Counted from the first letter of the stretch, positions 1 to 9,195 are shown. The stretch: DNA of 64,000 nucleotides from Heyndrickxia acidicola (GCF_001636425.1 NZ_KV440953.1:2616847-2680846), one strand, 5' to 3'. The notes: generated from the sequence alone by a model not told the origin. Made by a program: numbers and translations.

Positions 1-898
1 CTGCCTTTTGGGCATGCAGCAGAAAACTGGAATACACTCCGGCATACCCAAGAACCAGGCTGCCCTTATTAATTTCTATAGGCTGCGGTATGATTGGACC
101 AATGGTATCCTCCGCAAGATCCATCATCTTGTAAAGGTCAATTCCAACATCGCACCCCAATCTATCTAAGACGGACACTAATACTTCTGTTTGTGTATTG
201 CCCGCTCCTGCTCCAAGGCATCTGACACTTCCATCAATTCTTGTTGCTCCTTCTTCAATGGCAATAAGGGTATTCGCAACAGCAAGTGATAAATTATTGT
301 GCGCATGAAACCCGACCTCTATCTTTAAAGATTCATGTAAAGCTGCAATTCTTTCCCTTACTTGATGTGGTAAAAGCGCTCCAGCTGAGTCCGTAACATA
401 CACAGCTTGTGCACCATAGCTTTCCATCAATTTTGCCTGTTCCACAAGTTTCTCAACAGGTGCCATGTGGGCCATCATAAGAAAGCCCACCGTTTCCATT
501 CCCAATTCCCGCGCAAAATGAATATGCTGGGCTGACACATCTGCTTCTGTAACGTGAGTCGCAACCCTCACTAGTCCTGCACCTAATGAATGGGCTTCTT
601 TTAATTCATGAACCGTACCAATCCCCGGAATCAGCAGTACTGCAATTGATGCCCGCTTAGCCTCCATAGCAGCTGCTTCAATGAGCTTCATTTCATTAAT
701 AAGAGATTTTCCATATTGAAGAGTAGATCCTCCTAAACCATCTCCATGACAAACTTCAACATAATGCATACCGGCATCATCCAGCTCGCGTACCACACGG
801 CGAACCTGAGCATCCGTAATTTGATGGCGCAGGGCATGGCTGCCATCGCGCAAACATACCTCTGTCATTCGAATGGGCTTATTACTCTTTCGCTCCAT
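1..898 (-). CDS. 4-hydroxy-2-oxovalerate aldolase, 3' end outside window
   Basis: Splits 4-hydroxy-2-oxovalerate into pyruvate and acetaldehyde, the last carbon-cleavage step of meta-type aromatic degradation. I translated 299 codons from ATG 898 with no stop before the window edge; family members have about 340 residues, so roughly 40 are missing. The N-terminus has the HMGL-type TIM-barrel motif LRDGSHALRHQ (R17, D18, H21) and later VEVCHGDGLGGS and the metal-binding HAHNN. A GAGGGGGTGA ribosome binding site precedes the ATG. It is the last visible gene of the nine-gene minus-strand lower pathway, 24 bp after the acetaldehyde dehydrogenase that consumes its toxic product; the two usually form a channelling complex. 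Family assignment is near certain. Confidence 0.95.
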   Translation of the reverse strand, partial: MERKSNKPIRMTEVCLRDGSHALRHQITDAQVRRVVRELDDAGMHYVEVCHGDGLGGSTLQYGKSLINEMKLIEAAAMEAKRASIAVLLIPGIGTVHELKEAHSLGAGLVRVATHVTEADVSAQHIHFARELGMETVGFLMMAHMAPVEKLVEQAKLMESYGAQAVYVTDSAGALLPHQVRERIAALHESLKIEVGFHAHNNLSLAVANTLIAIEEGATRIDGSVRCLGAGAGNTQTEVLVSVLDRLGCDVGIDLYKMMDLAEDTIGPIIPQPIEINKGSLVLGYAGVYSSFLLHAQKA

Positions 899-922
899 CC
901 GCACTCACCCCCTCTTTTTTAA

Positions 923-1810
923 TCATACATTCTGCGTGTTGTTCTGATTGTTAAGATGACTTGCAAAATTTTCTGCTGCACGAGTGGCTGCAGATGTCAT
1001 AATATCTAAATTTCCTGCATAAACCGGAAAGTAGTCCCCCATGCCCTCTACTTCAATAAAGACAGTAACGTGACTTTCTTCAAATAAAGGCTGCTGTTTT
1101 AATCGATAACCCGGCACATATTCCCTAACCACTTCAACCATCTCTTCTATTGATTCCGTAATCTTTTCCCTATCCATTTGTTTTACTTCACAATAAACGG
1201 TATCCCGCATTAAAATTGGAGGTTCTGCGGGATTTAAGAGGATGATGGCTTTCCCTTGGTCAGCACCTCCCACTTCCTCAATCCCTCTTTTTGTTGTAAT
1301 GGTAAATTCATCAATATTAGCACGCGTGCCGGGACCTGCGCTTTTACTTGAAATGGTGGCAACTATTTCCGCGTATCGAACATCTGCTATACGATTGATG
1401 GCATGAACAATTGGTATCGTAGCCTGCCCTCCGCAAGTAATGAGGTTTACATTAAGTCCTTGTAATGGGGTTTGTAAATGAACTGCCGGGCACACAAATG
1501 GTCCAATAGCTGCTGGTGTCAAATCAATGACAACCTTCCCCATTTTTTCAAGTATCTTAGCATGGTTAATATGAGCCTTTGCGGAGGTGGCATCAAAAAC
1601 GATATCAGCTAAATCTGGATTTTCTTCTAAAGCTGTTATCCCGTTTGAGAAAGTACGGTATCCTCTATCTTTCGCTCTTTTTAACCCGTCTGATTCTGGA
1701 TCGATACCCAGCATGGAGGTAAGTTCAATGACATCACTTCTCTCCAGCTTATACATAAGATCCGTCCCAATATTGCCAGATCCAATAATGGCTGCTTTTA
1801 TTTTTTTCAT
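923..1810 (-). CDS. Acetaldehyde dehydrogenase (acylating)
   Basis: Oxidises acetaldehyde to acetyl-CoA with NAD+ and CoA (MhpF/DmpF/BphJ family), partner of the neighbouring aldolase. The 295-residue protein has an N-terminal nucleotide-binding motif [12 protein letters not shown] (residues 8-19) and a catalytic cysteine C126 in [11 protein letters not shown], which fits the family in both length and layout. The C-terminal half carries the [13 protein letters not shown] segment typical of these enzymes. AAGGGGTG lies just upstream of the ATG. Only 12 bp separate it from the upstream hydratase gene, so it is in the same operon. No oddities were seen. Confidence 0.96.
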   Translation of the reverse strand: MKKIKAAIIGSGNIGTDLMYKLERSDVIELTSMLGIDPESDGLKRAKDRGYRTFSNGITALEENPDLADIVFDATSAKAHINHAKILEKMGKVVIDLTPAAIGPFVCPAVHLQTPLQGLNVNLITCGGQATIPIVHAINRIADVRYAEIVATISSKSAGPGTRANIDEFTITTKRGIEEVGGADQGKAIILLNPAEPPILMRDTVYCEVKQMDREKITESIEEMVEVVREYVPGYRLKQQPLFEESHVTVFIEVEGMGDYFPVYAGNLDIMTSAATRAAENFASHLNNQNNTQNV

Positions 1811-1822
1811 TTATAACACCCC

Positions 1823-2602
1823 TTACTTAAAAGTAACCGTAACAGATCCTAATACTCCAAAAAGAGCAGAGATGGAATCACCGCTTTGTACCTCAATCGC
1901 TTTTGACAGAGCACCGGGAAGAATGAGCTCGCCAGCTTTCAGAGGGATATCAAATTCTGATAATTTATTGGCAAGCCATGCAATGGCATGAGCCGGATGG
2001 CCTAAAGCTGCTGCCCCTGCCCCAGTTGCTTGAAGTCTTCTGTTTTTGTAAAGCGTCATTCCTACTGTACGCAGATCAACTTCTTCTACTTTAATTCGTG
2101 ATCCCCCGATAACTACTTTGGCAGAGGAACCATTGTCTGCAACTGTATCAGCAAGCTGAATATCCCAATTCTCAATTCGGCTATCGATGATTTCCAGGGC
2201 TGGCGTGACATATTCTGTCGCCATTAATACATCTAAAAATGTAATATTAGGTCCCTTTATATCTTCACCCAGAATAAAGCCAATTTCTGCTTCAATTTTT
2301 GGACTGATCATTTCCCCTGTTTCTACTATTTCGCCATCGGGTACAGTCATATCGTCCAGCAAATGGCCATAGTCCGGTTCCGTTACTCCTAACATCGATT
2401 GCATTGCCTTGCTTGTTAGGCCAACCTTTTTTCCGATAATCTTTCTTCCAGTATTCAGTTTTTTTTGAATAACCTCCAGCTGTATACGATAAGCATCATC
2501 TGTGCTTAATGCAGGATAGCTTTTAGTAAGAGGCAGTATTGATTTTCTACTTCTCTCTGCTTCTATTAAAGCTTCTGCCAGGTTTTCTACAAATAATTTC
2601 AT
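1823..2602 (-). CDS. 2-oxopent-4-enoate hydratase / 4-oxalocrotonate decarboxylase family
   Basis: A 259-residue member of the hydratase/decarboxylase family (DmpE/DmpH, MhpD). Members either decarboxylate 4-oxalocrotonate to 2-oxopent-4-enoate or hydrate the latter to 4-hydroxy-2-oxovalerate. Family motifs visible are KKVGLTSKAMQ, KIEAEIGFILG and the PALEIIDSRI core that binds the divalent metal. I place the start at ATG 2602 after GAGAGAGTGAG; a second in-frame ATG at 2635 would add eleven residues but has a poorer site. Sequence alone does not let me say which of the two reactions it catalyses. The pathway needs both, and only one such gene is visible, so the partner may lie beyond the left edge. 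Confidence 0.88.
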   Translation of the reverse strand: MKLFVENLAEALIEAERSRKSILPLTKSYPALSTDDAYRIQLEVIQKKLNTGRKIIGKKVGLTSKAMQSMLGVTEPDYGHLLDDMTVPDGEIVETGEMISPKIEAEIGFILGEDIKGPNITFLDVLMATEYVTPALEIIDSRIENWDIQLADTVADNGSSAKVVIGGSRIKVEEVDLRTVGMTLYKNRRLQATGAGAAALGHPAHAIAWLANKLSEFDIPLKAGELILPGALSKAIEVQSGDSISALFGVLGSVTVTFK

Positions 2603-2679
2603 ATTCTCACTCTCTCTTATGAACGTGTATTTCATTTCTATCCGTAATGTAATGTTTTAAGATACAGAATGTTTATGTT

Positions 2680-4140
2680 TTATAGCTTTAACGTAATAGT
2701 TTTCGCTTCCGTATAAAACTCGAAGCTGTGGCGGCCTCCTTCACGTCCAATGCCGCTTGCTTTTGCACCTCCAAAAGGAGTTCTGAGATCCCGGTAATAC
2801 CAGCAATTAATCCACAGCAACCCGGAATGTACACGTGACGCCACTCGATGTGCACGGCGAAGATCATTTGTCCAAACTACACCCGCGAGGCCGTAGATGG
2901 AATCGTTCGCAATCCGGACGGCTTCATCCTCAGTTTTAAAAGGAATCACCACTAATACAGGCCCAAAGATTTCTTCCTGTGCCACCTTCATCTTATTATC
3001 TACATCATAAAGGACGGTCGGCTCATAAAAATTACCTTCGCCATGGGAGACGATTTTCTTGCCCCCAATTGCCAGCTTAGCTCCTTCAGAAAGACCATGC
3101 TGAACATATTGATCAACGGTTTCCAAATGGCTCTTAGACACTAATGCCCCCATATCCGTCTCTTCACTTAGGGGATTTCCAACTTTGATTTTTCTAACAG
3201 CCTTCACAAATCTTTCAATAAAAAGATCATAAATGCTTTCTTGAACGAGCAAACGGGAGCCAGCCAAACAGATCTCGCCTTGGTTTCTAAAGATAGCATC
3301 AATGGAACCGGCTACAGCTTCATCTATATCGGCATCTTCAAATACAATATTGGCTGATTTCCCTCCTAATTCAAGCGAAACAGGTATTAATTGAGAAGCA
3401 GCATTTTGCATGACAGTCCTTCCCGTTGTACTATCCCCGACAAAAGATATCCGGCGTACAGACGGATGCCTGGTCATCTCCGTACCAACCGTTCCCCCTG
3501 GCCCTGTTAAAATATTTAAAACACCAGGAGGCAGGCCTGCATCATTCGCAATTTCTCCAAGCATGACTGCACTCAGCGGTGTATAGGAAGCAGGCTTCAC
3601 TACTACCGTGTTTCCTGCTGCCAAAGCAGCGGAGGCCTTCCAGGTCATTTGCATGAATGGCAGGTTCCAAGGAATAATTAAACTGGTCACCCCTGCAGGT
3701 GCATATTTTGAATAGGACATATATTTTGCCTGGTCATAATGCTCGTGATGGATGTAGTTAGCCATTTCCGCGAAAAAGCGCAAGTTCGCGGCTGCCCTTG
3801 GGATATCAAACCCTCTGCTCTCTTTAATGGGCTTGCCTACATCAAGTGTTTCGATAAGCGCAAGTTCCTCTACTCGTTCTAAAACAAGGTCAGCCATTTT
3901 ACATAGAATGTTTGACCTTTCTGCGACAGGCATTTCACTCCAAATCCCACTTTCAAAGGTTTTTTGAGCGACTTCAATCGCATGCCTTGCGTCTTCTTCA
4001 TTTGCCTTCGCTACCGATGCCAGCTTTTGGTTGGTAGAAGGATCAATGGTATCAAACGTTTCTCCAGAAAAGGAATCCGTATACTCCCCATTGATAAACA
4101 GCTTTGCATCTTTTATAACCCTTTGTTTCGTTCCATTCAC
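2680..4140 (-). CDS. 2-aminomuconate 6-semialdehyde dehydrogenase (aldehyde dehydrogenase family)
   Basis: NAD(P)+-dependent aldehyde dehydrogenase of 486 residues. Catalytic residues are all present: N159 in IPWNLP, K182 in VVKPAS, E257 in LELGGKSAN and the nucleophile C291 in GEICLAGSR. The fold is certain from sequence. The substrate is inferred from position: it sits between ACMS decarboxylase/RidA and the hydratase, where 2-aminomuconate 6-semialdehyde must be oxidised to 2-aminomuconate. Translation probably starts at GTG 4140, nine bases after AAGGAGG. It follows the RidA gene by 14 bp. Confidence 0.88.
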   Translation of the reverse strand: MNGTKQRVIKDAKLFINGEYTDSFSGETFDTIDPSTNQKLASVAKANEEDARHAIEVAQKTFESGIWSEMPVAERSNILCKMADLVLERVEELALIETLDVGKPIKESRGFDIPRAAANLRFFAEMANYIHHEHYDQAKYMSYSKYAPAGVTSLIIPWNLPFMQMTWKASAALAAGNTVVVKPASYTPLSAVMLGEIANDAGLPPGVLNILTGPGGTVGTEMTRHPSVRRISFVGDSTTGRTVMQNAASQLIPVSLELGGKSANIVFEDADIDEAVAGSIDAIFRNQGEICLAGSRLLVQESIYDLFIERFVKAVRKIKVGNPLSEETDMGALVSKSHLETVDQYVQHGLSEGAKLAIGGKKIVSHGEGNFYEPTVLYDVDNKMKVAQEEIFGPVLVVIPFKTEDEAVRIANDSIYGLAGVVWTNDLRRAHRVASRVHSGLLWINCWYYRDLRTPFGGAKASGIGREGGRHSFEFYTEAKTITLKL

Positions 4141-4154
4141 GGAATACCGCCTCC

Positions 4155-4604
4155 TTAAGCTTCTACTTCCAGCACCATTTCTACTTCCACTGCATTACCA
4201 TGTGGAAGCTGAGCCATTCCTACTGCGGATCTGCCATGTTTTCCTCTTTCGCCAAAGATTTCGACTAGCAAATCCGAGGCACCATTCATGACCTTCGGCT
4301 GGTCAATAAAATCCTGTGTGCTATTGACAAATCCCAGTATTTTCACAATCTGCTTTACCTTGTTCAAATCACCTATCTCGTGTTTAACCACGCTCAATAG
4401 ATTTAACATGCATTGTCTGGCTGCTTCATAACCTGTTTCAATGGAAACATCTTTGCCCAGCTGGCCCCGGTACTCATCTGTGCCCTGCCCGGAGGTAAAT
4501 AGAAGATTTCCTGTTCTGACACAGCTTATATAATTGCCCGATGACGGACGAAGAACTGGCAATGCCAGTCCCAGTTCCTCCAATTTTTGTTCTGGTGTCT
4601 GCAT
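4155..4604 (-). CDS. RidA/YjgF-family protein, probable 2-aminomuconate deaminase
   Basis: A 149-residue YjgF/RidA-superfamily protein; motifs include LLFTSGQG near the N-terminus, the long alpha-helix ending HEIGDLNKVKQIVKILGFVN, and GERGKHGRSAVGMAQLP near the C-terminus. In 2-nitrobenzoate and tryptophan degradation clusters a protein of this family deaminates 2-aminomuconate to 4-oxalocrotonate plus ammonia; assignment here rests on family plus operon position. Start is ATG 4604, eight bases after AAGGGGTGA. A GTG at 4616 would overlap the ACMS decarboxylase stop codon. Either way it is translationally close-coupled to that gene. Confidence 0.82.
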   Translation of the reverse strand: MQTPEQKLEELGLALPVLRPSSGNYISCVRTGNLLFTSGQGTDEYRGQLGKDVSIETGYEAARQCMLNLLSVVKHEIGDLNKVKQIVKILGFVNSTQDFIDQPKVMNGASDLLVEIFGERGKHGRSAVGMAQLPHGNAVEVEMVLEVEA

Positions 4605-4612
4605 AGATATGT

Positions 4613-5623
4613 TCACCCCTTCACCCCAGCTTTAATTGGAATATTCAAAAACCGAAGGGCATTTCTCCAAAGCATGGCTTCCACTTGATCCTGATTAAGC
4701 CCATGCGTATCATCAATCACTTTTCCCGGAGGAACCTCTCTTAATAAGAAGGGATAATCAGAGCCCATCAGGATGCGATCATGCCCGAAAAGATCAACTA
4801 AATATTTCAAATTAATAGGATCATTCACCAGCGAATCAAAATAAAAATTTCTAGCATAATAGCTTGGCGGATTGTTAAGCAGTCTCAGGTGAGGCCAAAC
4901 CTTCCAGCCCTGATCCAGACGCGGAAGAAGATACGGAAGTGATCCGCCGCCATGGGCAAAGCAGATTTTTAGACCAGGGAACTTTTCAAGCACTCCTCCT
5001 AAAATCAGGCTTGCTCCTGCCAATGCTGTTTCACTGGGCATTCCTACTGTATACATTAAATTATGGCGCGGCGTTCTTTCTTTCCCCAACGTTTCCCATG
5101 GATGAATAAAAAGTGGAACCTCCCACTTCTCAGCCATTTCAAAAAAAGAAATAAGGGAGGAATCATCCAGATTGTTACCGTTTACATTTGTACCAATCTC
5201 AATCCCTTTTAATCCTAATTCATGAATACAGCGATCCATTTCACGCGTTGCTACCTCGACATCCTGAAGCGGAACCGTACCTAAACCTACAAATTTATCA
5301 GGATATTGACTTACCGTTTCCGCAATAAAATCATTTTGGATGCTGGCAAGCGTTAAAGCTTCTTCCGCAGGAGCCCAATAAGAGAATGTAACGGGAATAG
5401 GAGACAATACTTGTATGTCTATTGATTCACGTGCCATATCAGATATCCGTTTTCCCGGACTCCAGACTTGGTCGGTGACTTCTCTGAATACCTTACCTCC
5501 TACCATGATATTGGCTCCGCAAGCACAAGTTCTTTCAAGCATCGGCCACCTATCACCCGAAAGATGCCTCGTCAAATCCGTAAAATTTTCCGGAATGATA
5601 TGCGTATGAAAATCTACTCTCAT
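4613..5623 (-). CDS. 2-amino-3-carboxymuconate-6-semialdehyde decarboxylase (ACMSD)
   Basis: Zinc-dependent amidohydrolase-fold decarboxylase that turns ACMS into 2-aminomuconate 6-semialdehyde, preventing spontaneous cyclisation to quinolinate. Metal and catalytic residues are visible: the N-terminal HTH pair in VDFHTHIIPE, the histidine in PLFIHPWE, FAHGGGSLPYL, and the aspartate in MGSDYPF. Length (336 residues) matches bacterial ACMSD. The ATG at 5623 overlaps the TGA of the upstream dioxygenase as ATGA, a typical coupled start; ATG 5629 is an alternative. Identity is strongly supported by both motifs and neighbours. Confidence 0.94.
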   Translation of the reverse strand: MRVDFHTHIIPENFTDLTRHLSGDRWPMLERTCACGANIMVGGKVFREVTDQVWSPGKRISDMARESIDIQVLSPIPVTFSYWAPAEEALTLASIQNDFIAETVSQYPDKFVGLGTVPLQDVEVATREMDRCIHELGLKGIEIGTNVNGNNLDDSSLISFFEMAEKWEVPLFIHPWETLGKERTPRHNLMYTVGMPSETALAGASLILGGVLEKFPGLKICFAHGGGSLPYLLPRLDQGWKVWPHLRLLNNPPSYYARNFYFDSLVNDPINLKYLVDLFGHDRILMGSDYPFLLREVPPGKVIDDTHGLNQDQVEAMLWRNALRFLNIPIKAGVKG

Positions 5624-6165
5624 TTCCATTCACTCGCTTCATTCGGCATTTCGTGTCCACACTGTTTGCAGGTCCTTAATTCCAGGCTGCCATTGAAAGC
5701 AGCAATAGCTTCTTTCACCTGAACTTCAATATTCGTTAATTGTATTGTCACTCGATGCATTTCATGATCGCATTGATCACAAAACCAAACGAAGTCTTCT
5801 AATTCCCCTTCAGCTCGATTTCTCTCAATGACAAGGCCAATTGTATCCGCAACCCGGTGAGGTGAATGAGGTACATTTGCAGGCAGTAAAAACATTTCTC
5901 CTTCTTTCACCTCAACAACTTCTCGTTTTCCTTCAGCATTCATGACTTCAACATAGCAGCTTCCTTGAATTTGATAAAAAATTTCTTCAGAAGGGTCCAC
6001 ATGGAAGTCGCGCCTTTTATTTGGTCCTCCAAGCAGCATGACCATTAACTCAGCATCTTTCCAAATTACCTTGTTGTTTACAGGCGGTTTTAGCTGGTCC
6101 TTGTTTTCCTCAATAAATTTCATTAAATTAATCGGTAAAAATGCTCTGTTAATTTCTGTCTTCAT
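5620..6165 (-). CDS. 3-hydroxyanthranilate 3,4-dioxygenase
   Basis: Non-haem Fe(II) cupin enzyme that opens 3-hydroxyanthranilate to ACMS. The cupin motif DFHVDPSEEIFYQIQG supplies the iron-binding His and Glu, and PHSPHR supplies the next His. The C-terminus carries two CxxC pairs (FCDQCD and TCKQCG), the rubredoxin-like second iron site found in bacterial but not animal enzymes. 181 residues is the normal bacterial length. ATGA overlaps link it to the flavin reductase upstream and the ACMSD downstream, so the three proteins are probably made in step. Confidence 0.95.
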   Translation of the reverse strand: MKTEINRAFLPINLMKFIEENKDQLKPPVNNKVIWKDAELMVMLLGGPNKRRDFHVDPSEEIFYQIQGSCYVEVMNAEGKREVVEVKEGEMFLLPANVPHSPHRVADTIGLVIERNRAEGELEDFVWFCDQCDHEMHRVTIQLTNIEVQVKEAIAAFNGSLELRTCKQCGHEMPNEASEWK

Positions 6166-6752
6166 CTTCCAATTTCCTCCTTTATCAATAATTGTTCTTT
6201 GATACTAATGGCTTGATCACTTTTTAAAGCTTTTTGCATCTCTACGATTTCTTCTGCCAAACGAGAGATCCTTTCAAGTAAATCCGGATCCACAATTTCG
6301 TTATTTTCGTTAAAGTGCTCATGATTGGCGTAGACATAGCTTGGTGCTACAAATGCCCGAAAAAATCCGGCAATTGGTTTCAATTGGTTTTCTATTACGA
6401 GATAATGCTGATATGTCCCTCCATTTGCAACAAACCCCATGACTTTATTACGAAAATCCCGAGGATGGATTAAGTCAAAAACATTTTTCAAAACACCTGG
6501 GATGGAGCCTTGAAAGATTGGAGTGCCGATCAAATAAAAGTCTGCATTGGATACCTTCTCTATGATGCTTCTTGTATCCTCCGAGTAAGCAGATGGGGGC
6601 CGGCCATCACAAAATTGGATCGTATAGTCCATCAAATCCAAGTACTCTGTTTCTACTTCTGGATAAGAAAGCTTGACTGTTTCTAATACCTTTTTGACAA
6701 GAATTCCAGTTTTGGCACCGATAATTGTGCCAGAAATGCCTAACAGCTTCAT
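6162..6752 (-). CDS. NAD(P)H:flavin reductase (flavodoxin-like), partner of the monooxygenase
   Basis: A 196-residue NADPH-dependent FMN-reductase-type protein with flavodoxin-like fold. It shows the N-terminal LLGISGTI flavin phosphate loop and the family signature GTPIFQGSIPGVLKNVFDL. It probably supplies reduced flavin to the HpaB-type monooxygenase encoded 25 bp upstream, making a two-component hydroxylase; this partnership is inferred from position. Such reductases are often of the unrelated HpaC type, so the flavodoxin-like version is a point of interest. It overlaps the dioxygenase gene by four bases (ATGA). Confidence 0.85.
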   Translation of the reverse strand: MKLLGISGTIIGAKTGILVKKVLETVKLSYPEVETEYLDLMDYTIQFCDGRPPSAYSEDTRSIIEKVSNADFYLIGTPIFQGSIPGVLKNVFDLIHPRDFRNKVMGFVANGGTYQHYLVIENQLKPIAGFFRAFVAPSYVYANHEHFNENNEIVDPDLLERISRLAEEIVEMQKALKSDQAISIKEQLLIKEEIGR

Positions 6753-6777
6753 AGGTTACACTCCCTTTCTGGTAGAG

Positions 6778-8256
6778 CTATCTTACTGGCACTTGTTTAT
6801 CCCAAACACTTGTCTTCAGTGCGTCTTCTACCAAGTTAAGCGAGCGTTGGCGTTTATAGTTGTTATAGAATATTCCTTTTTTCCGGACTGGGTCTCCGGT
6901 GTAATAACGTTCATATTGAAGCAATCGCTGACCGAAAGCTTCTCCGCATAGATCCCATGCCAGTTTAAATAAAGCAACACGTTCATAGGAGGATACCCCT
7001 TCACGGCCCACATAATATTGGTCCATAGCCTCTTTTAATTCATCCGTTTCAAAATCAGCTCCAGTTGGTGACATTAGGAGGCCGCCGGCACCAATTGTTT
7101 GAATGATTTCAATCGCTCTGGGATACATGGTTGGGAGCAGTCCCCTGATTGTTTCAAGTGCTGTATAATCAGGCATTGCTTCTCCATTTTCGGTAATTGT
7201 ATATTCAATTTCAGAGACTCGCAGTAAGGCGCGGATGGATTCAAGAGATTGAGCTAGTTCTGCAAGGTCATTTTGAACATTTAAATAAATGTCTACCCCT
7301 ATGGAATCTGCCAGCTTCATTGCAACCTCTGTAGCAAATTGCAGCTTGACCAAGCCTCTTACACCTGACTGATGTGCTGGCTGCTGTCCAGCTCCTGTCT
7401 TTGGATACAATAAATTGGCAGCTTCAACATTGTTATAAAGGAAGACTCTGTCCCACGGTACAACTACGTCATCAAAAACAAGTAAGGCATCCATTTCTTC
7501 AAACCTGGAAGCGAGAGGATGATCAAAGAATGAACGGGTCCCGTCCTGCATTGGTTCCCTGCAAATAATTCGCAATCCTTTTGTATCAATCGGAATTGCA
7601 AAAGCAAGTGCATATCGCTCATCTCCAGGTTTAAAGCCAGGGAAAGAATAAATAATGACCTCATCTGTGATGGGAGCAAGCGTAGCCAGCATTTTTGCCC
7701 CTCTTACCACGAGCCCTTCAGGAATTTCCTTGACAGCACCGAGATGAGTATAAACGTCTTTTTGCTCGTGGGATGATTTGCTTCGGTCGTTTTGCGGATT
7801 AATAATAGCATGTGTAAGAAATAAATCATTGTCACGAACATATCGATAGTAATTTTGAATATTCCGTGCCCAATCTATATTGTATTTTTCAAAGAAACTG
7901 GAATTATAGTACATTGAAGTAAGAACTACATTTAAAAAGTCCGGTGTCCGTCCCATTAAACCAAATGTAGCTTTTGCAAAAACTTCGAAAACAGCTTTAC
8001 GCTTCATTAAATCCTCGTAGCTTTTTGGAACCAAAAATGAGTTATTTACTCTTTCTCCTGTCTCATCACAAATATGTGTAATTTGATCCTGGTAACCAGG
8101 ATCATGCTGCATATTATAGAGCCTGGCAATTTCCAAAATAGGCTGCCTAAAAACCGGCTCCTCCATTAAGTTTGTGATTTTCCTTCCAGATAGCCATATC
8201 TCAGGTTCCCTTGATTTAAGCGCTTTCAAATATTGATTCCCTGTTCTTATTCCCAT
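6778..8256 (-). CDS. HpaB-family flavin monooxygenase, probable anthranilate 3-monooxygenase
   Basis: A 492-residue member of the 4-hydroxyphenylacetate 3-monooxygenase (HpaB) family: acyl-CoA-dehydrogenase-like fold that uses free reduced FAD. Family-typical stretches include the RTPDFLNV region, [35 protein letters not shown] and [11 protein letters not shown]. Tryptophan arrives here as anthranilate (kynU works on kynurenine), and the next enzyme needs 3-hydroxyanthranilate, so this oxygenase most likely hydroxylates anthranilate at C3. A route of this kind is known, as I recall, from Geobacillus thermodenitrificans. It is the first gene of the lower operon, with AAGGAGG before the ATG. 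Family certain; substrate inferred. Confidence 0.87.
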   Translation of the reverse strand: MGIRTGNQYLKALKSREPEIWLSGRKITNLMEEPVFRQPILEIARLYNMQHDPGYQDQITHICDETGERVNNSFLVPKSYEDLMKRKAVFEVFAKATFGLMGRTPDFLNVVLTSMYYNSSFFEKYNIDWARNIQNYYRYVRDNDLFLTHAIINPQNDRSKSSHEQKDVYTHLGAVKEIPEGLVVRGAKMLATLAPITDEVIIYSFPGFKPGDERYALAFAIPIDTKGLRIICREPMQDGTRSFFDHPLASRFEEMDALLVFDDVVVPWDRVFLYNNVEAANLLYPKTGAGQQPAHQSGVRGLVKLQFATEVAMKLADSIGVDIYLNVQNDLAELAQSLESIRALLRVSEIEYTITENGEAMPDYTALETIRGLLPTMYPRAIEIIQTIGAGGLLMSPTGADFETDELKEAMDQYYVGREGVSSYERVALFKLAWDLCGEAFGQRLLQYERYYTGDPVRKKGIFYNNYKRQRSLNLVEDALKTSVWDKQVPVR

Positions 8257-8280
8257 AGCTGCCTCCTTGTTATATGATAA

Positions 8281-8297
8281 TTTAGTAGTTAGCTAAA
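8281..8297. promoter_or_regulatory. Possible operator upstream of the lower-pathway operon
   Basis: TTTAG and CTAAA half-sites separated by seven bases lie 25-41 bp before the monooxygenase start codon, near where its promoter or leader must be. I see no convincing -35/-10 pair for this operon, which would suit activator dependence. Binding by the adjacent Crp/Fnr protein is only a guess. Confidence 0.25.
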
Positions 8298-8354
8298 TTT
8301 TAATCCTAAGCTTGAAGTCAAACTGTAACCTATTTAACATTTTCTATTAAAAAT

Positions 8355-8450
8355 TGGCTGTGTCTGCTCATTTTTTTTGCTCATTCGTGTGACCCCCCGT
8401 TTCACACGAATGAGCAAAAAAAACAACAGCGTCCATTGACAAAGAAAAAA
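8355..8450 (-). repeat. GGCT-hairpin element (family B), minimal copy
   Basis: Contains a perfect 22-bp inverted repeat (8371-8392 and 8402-8423) around a 9-base loop, built on TGCTCATTCGTGTGA. The left end GGCTGTGT and the right-hand CAACAGCGTCC match the two ends of the larger copies at 32191-32383 and 37123-37269, but only one of their three inner hairpins is present. It fills most of the gap between the monooxygenase operon and the divergent crp-type gene. Confidence 0.7.
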
Positions 8451-8508
8451 ATAAAAAAATTAAATTGATCAATCTCCATATGGACTATTTCTTTAAAGAC
8501 CAATAAGA

Positions 8509-8514
8509 TATAAT
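8509..8514 (+). promoter_or_regulatory. Probable -10 box of the Crp/Fnr gene
   Basis: TATAAT matches the consensus and sits 54 bp before the chosen ATG. No good -35 lies 16-18 bp upstream; a perfect 10-bp palindrome ATTGATCAAT at 8464-8473 is nearby. A TTG codon overlapping this -10 box cannot be the start codon if the box is real. Confidence 0.5.
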
Positions 8515-8567
8515 TGAAAGCCATTCAAAATGATCTACTCATCCAAAAGATGTTAGGAGAGAATGAT

Positions 8568-9191
8568 ATGGTTACTTTATATGATCAGGATTTTAATTGG
8601 GATTCTTATTTAAGGTTTGGAACGAGGCAGTTTTTCAAGAAAAAAGAACGCATATACACACAAGGGACTTACGGAGATGGCTTTTATTATCTATTAAAAG
8701 GAATCGTCAGAATTGTAAGTACCAATACCAGCGGCAAAGAGCGCACGCTGAACATTGTTATACCCGGCCAGCTTATAGGCGTACAGACACTTGATCAAAA
8801 AGAGCATTTCACCACTGCCATTGCCATTACGGATTCCGTTGTTTATCATTTTTCATGTGAACAAATGAAGGGACTTATCAGAGTCTATCCTGAACTATTT
8901 AAGTTATTTTCTCGTACCGTCATTCATAAAATGAAAATTCTTTTAGACAGGATTAATTTGGATGCGCTTACATCAGAACAAAAAGTAGCCTGGCTTCTCT
9001 ATACGATCTGCTATGAATTTCACAGTCTTGAAGTTCCTATCCACCAGCAGGAGATTGCCAGCTGCACAGGACTGACTCGAATTACTGTTTACAAAATCAT
9101 AAAGCATTGGCAAGAGATGGGCATTGTCGATGTCCTTCATCATAAATATCATATAAAAAAACCAGATTTCCTAAGAAATCTGGTAAGGTAA
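8568..9191 (+). CDS. Crp/Fnr-family transcriptional regulator
   Basis: A 207-residue regulator: N-terminal cyclic-nucleotide-binding-type beta-barrel (about residues 12-105, with GTYGDGFYYLLKG), dimer helix, and C-terminal winged helix-turn-helix (TGLTRITVYKIIKHWQEM). The FNR-type cysteine cluster is absent. Start is ATG 8568 after AGGAGAG. It is divergent from the lower tryptophan-catabolic operon, the usual position for that operon's own regulator, and is similar in architecture to the convergent gene that follows (shared GFYYLL core). Its 3' coding end doubles as the terminator of that neighbour. Effector unknown. Confidence 0.88.
   Translation: MVTLYDQDFNWDSYLRFGTRQFFKKKERIYTQGTYGDGFYYLLKGIVRIVSTNTSGKERTLNIVIPGQLIGVQTLDQKEHFTTAIAITDSVVYHFSCEQMKGLIRVYPELFKLFSRTVIHKMKILLDRINLDALTSEQKVAWLLYTICYEFHSLEVPIHQQEIASCTGLTRITVYKIIKHWQEMGIVDVLHHKYHIKKPDFLRNLVR
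9154..9184 (-). terminator. Terminator of the second Crp/Fnr gene, inside the first one's coding end
   Basis: Read on the minus strand, a 10-bp perfect stem (ACCAGATTTC with GAAATCTGGT, 4-base loop) is followed by a run of T. On the plus strand the same bases encode the last residues of the neighbouring regulator. Confidence 0.75.
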
Positions 9192-9195
9192 ATCA

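Noticed and set aside
8514-8567. TTG start at 8514 for the Crp/Fnr gene
   Set aside because: It overlaps the -10 box; ATG 8568 has a proper AGGAGAG site.
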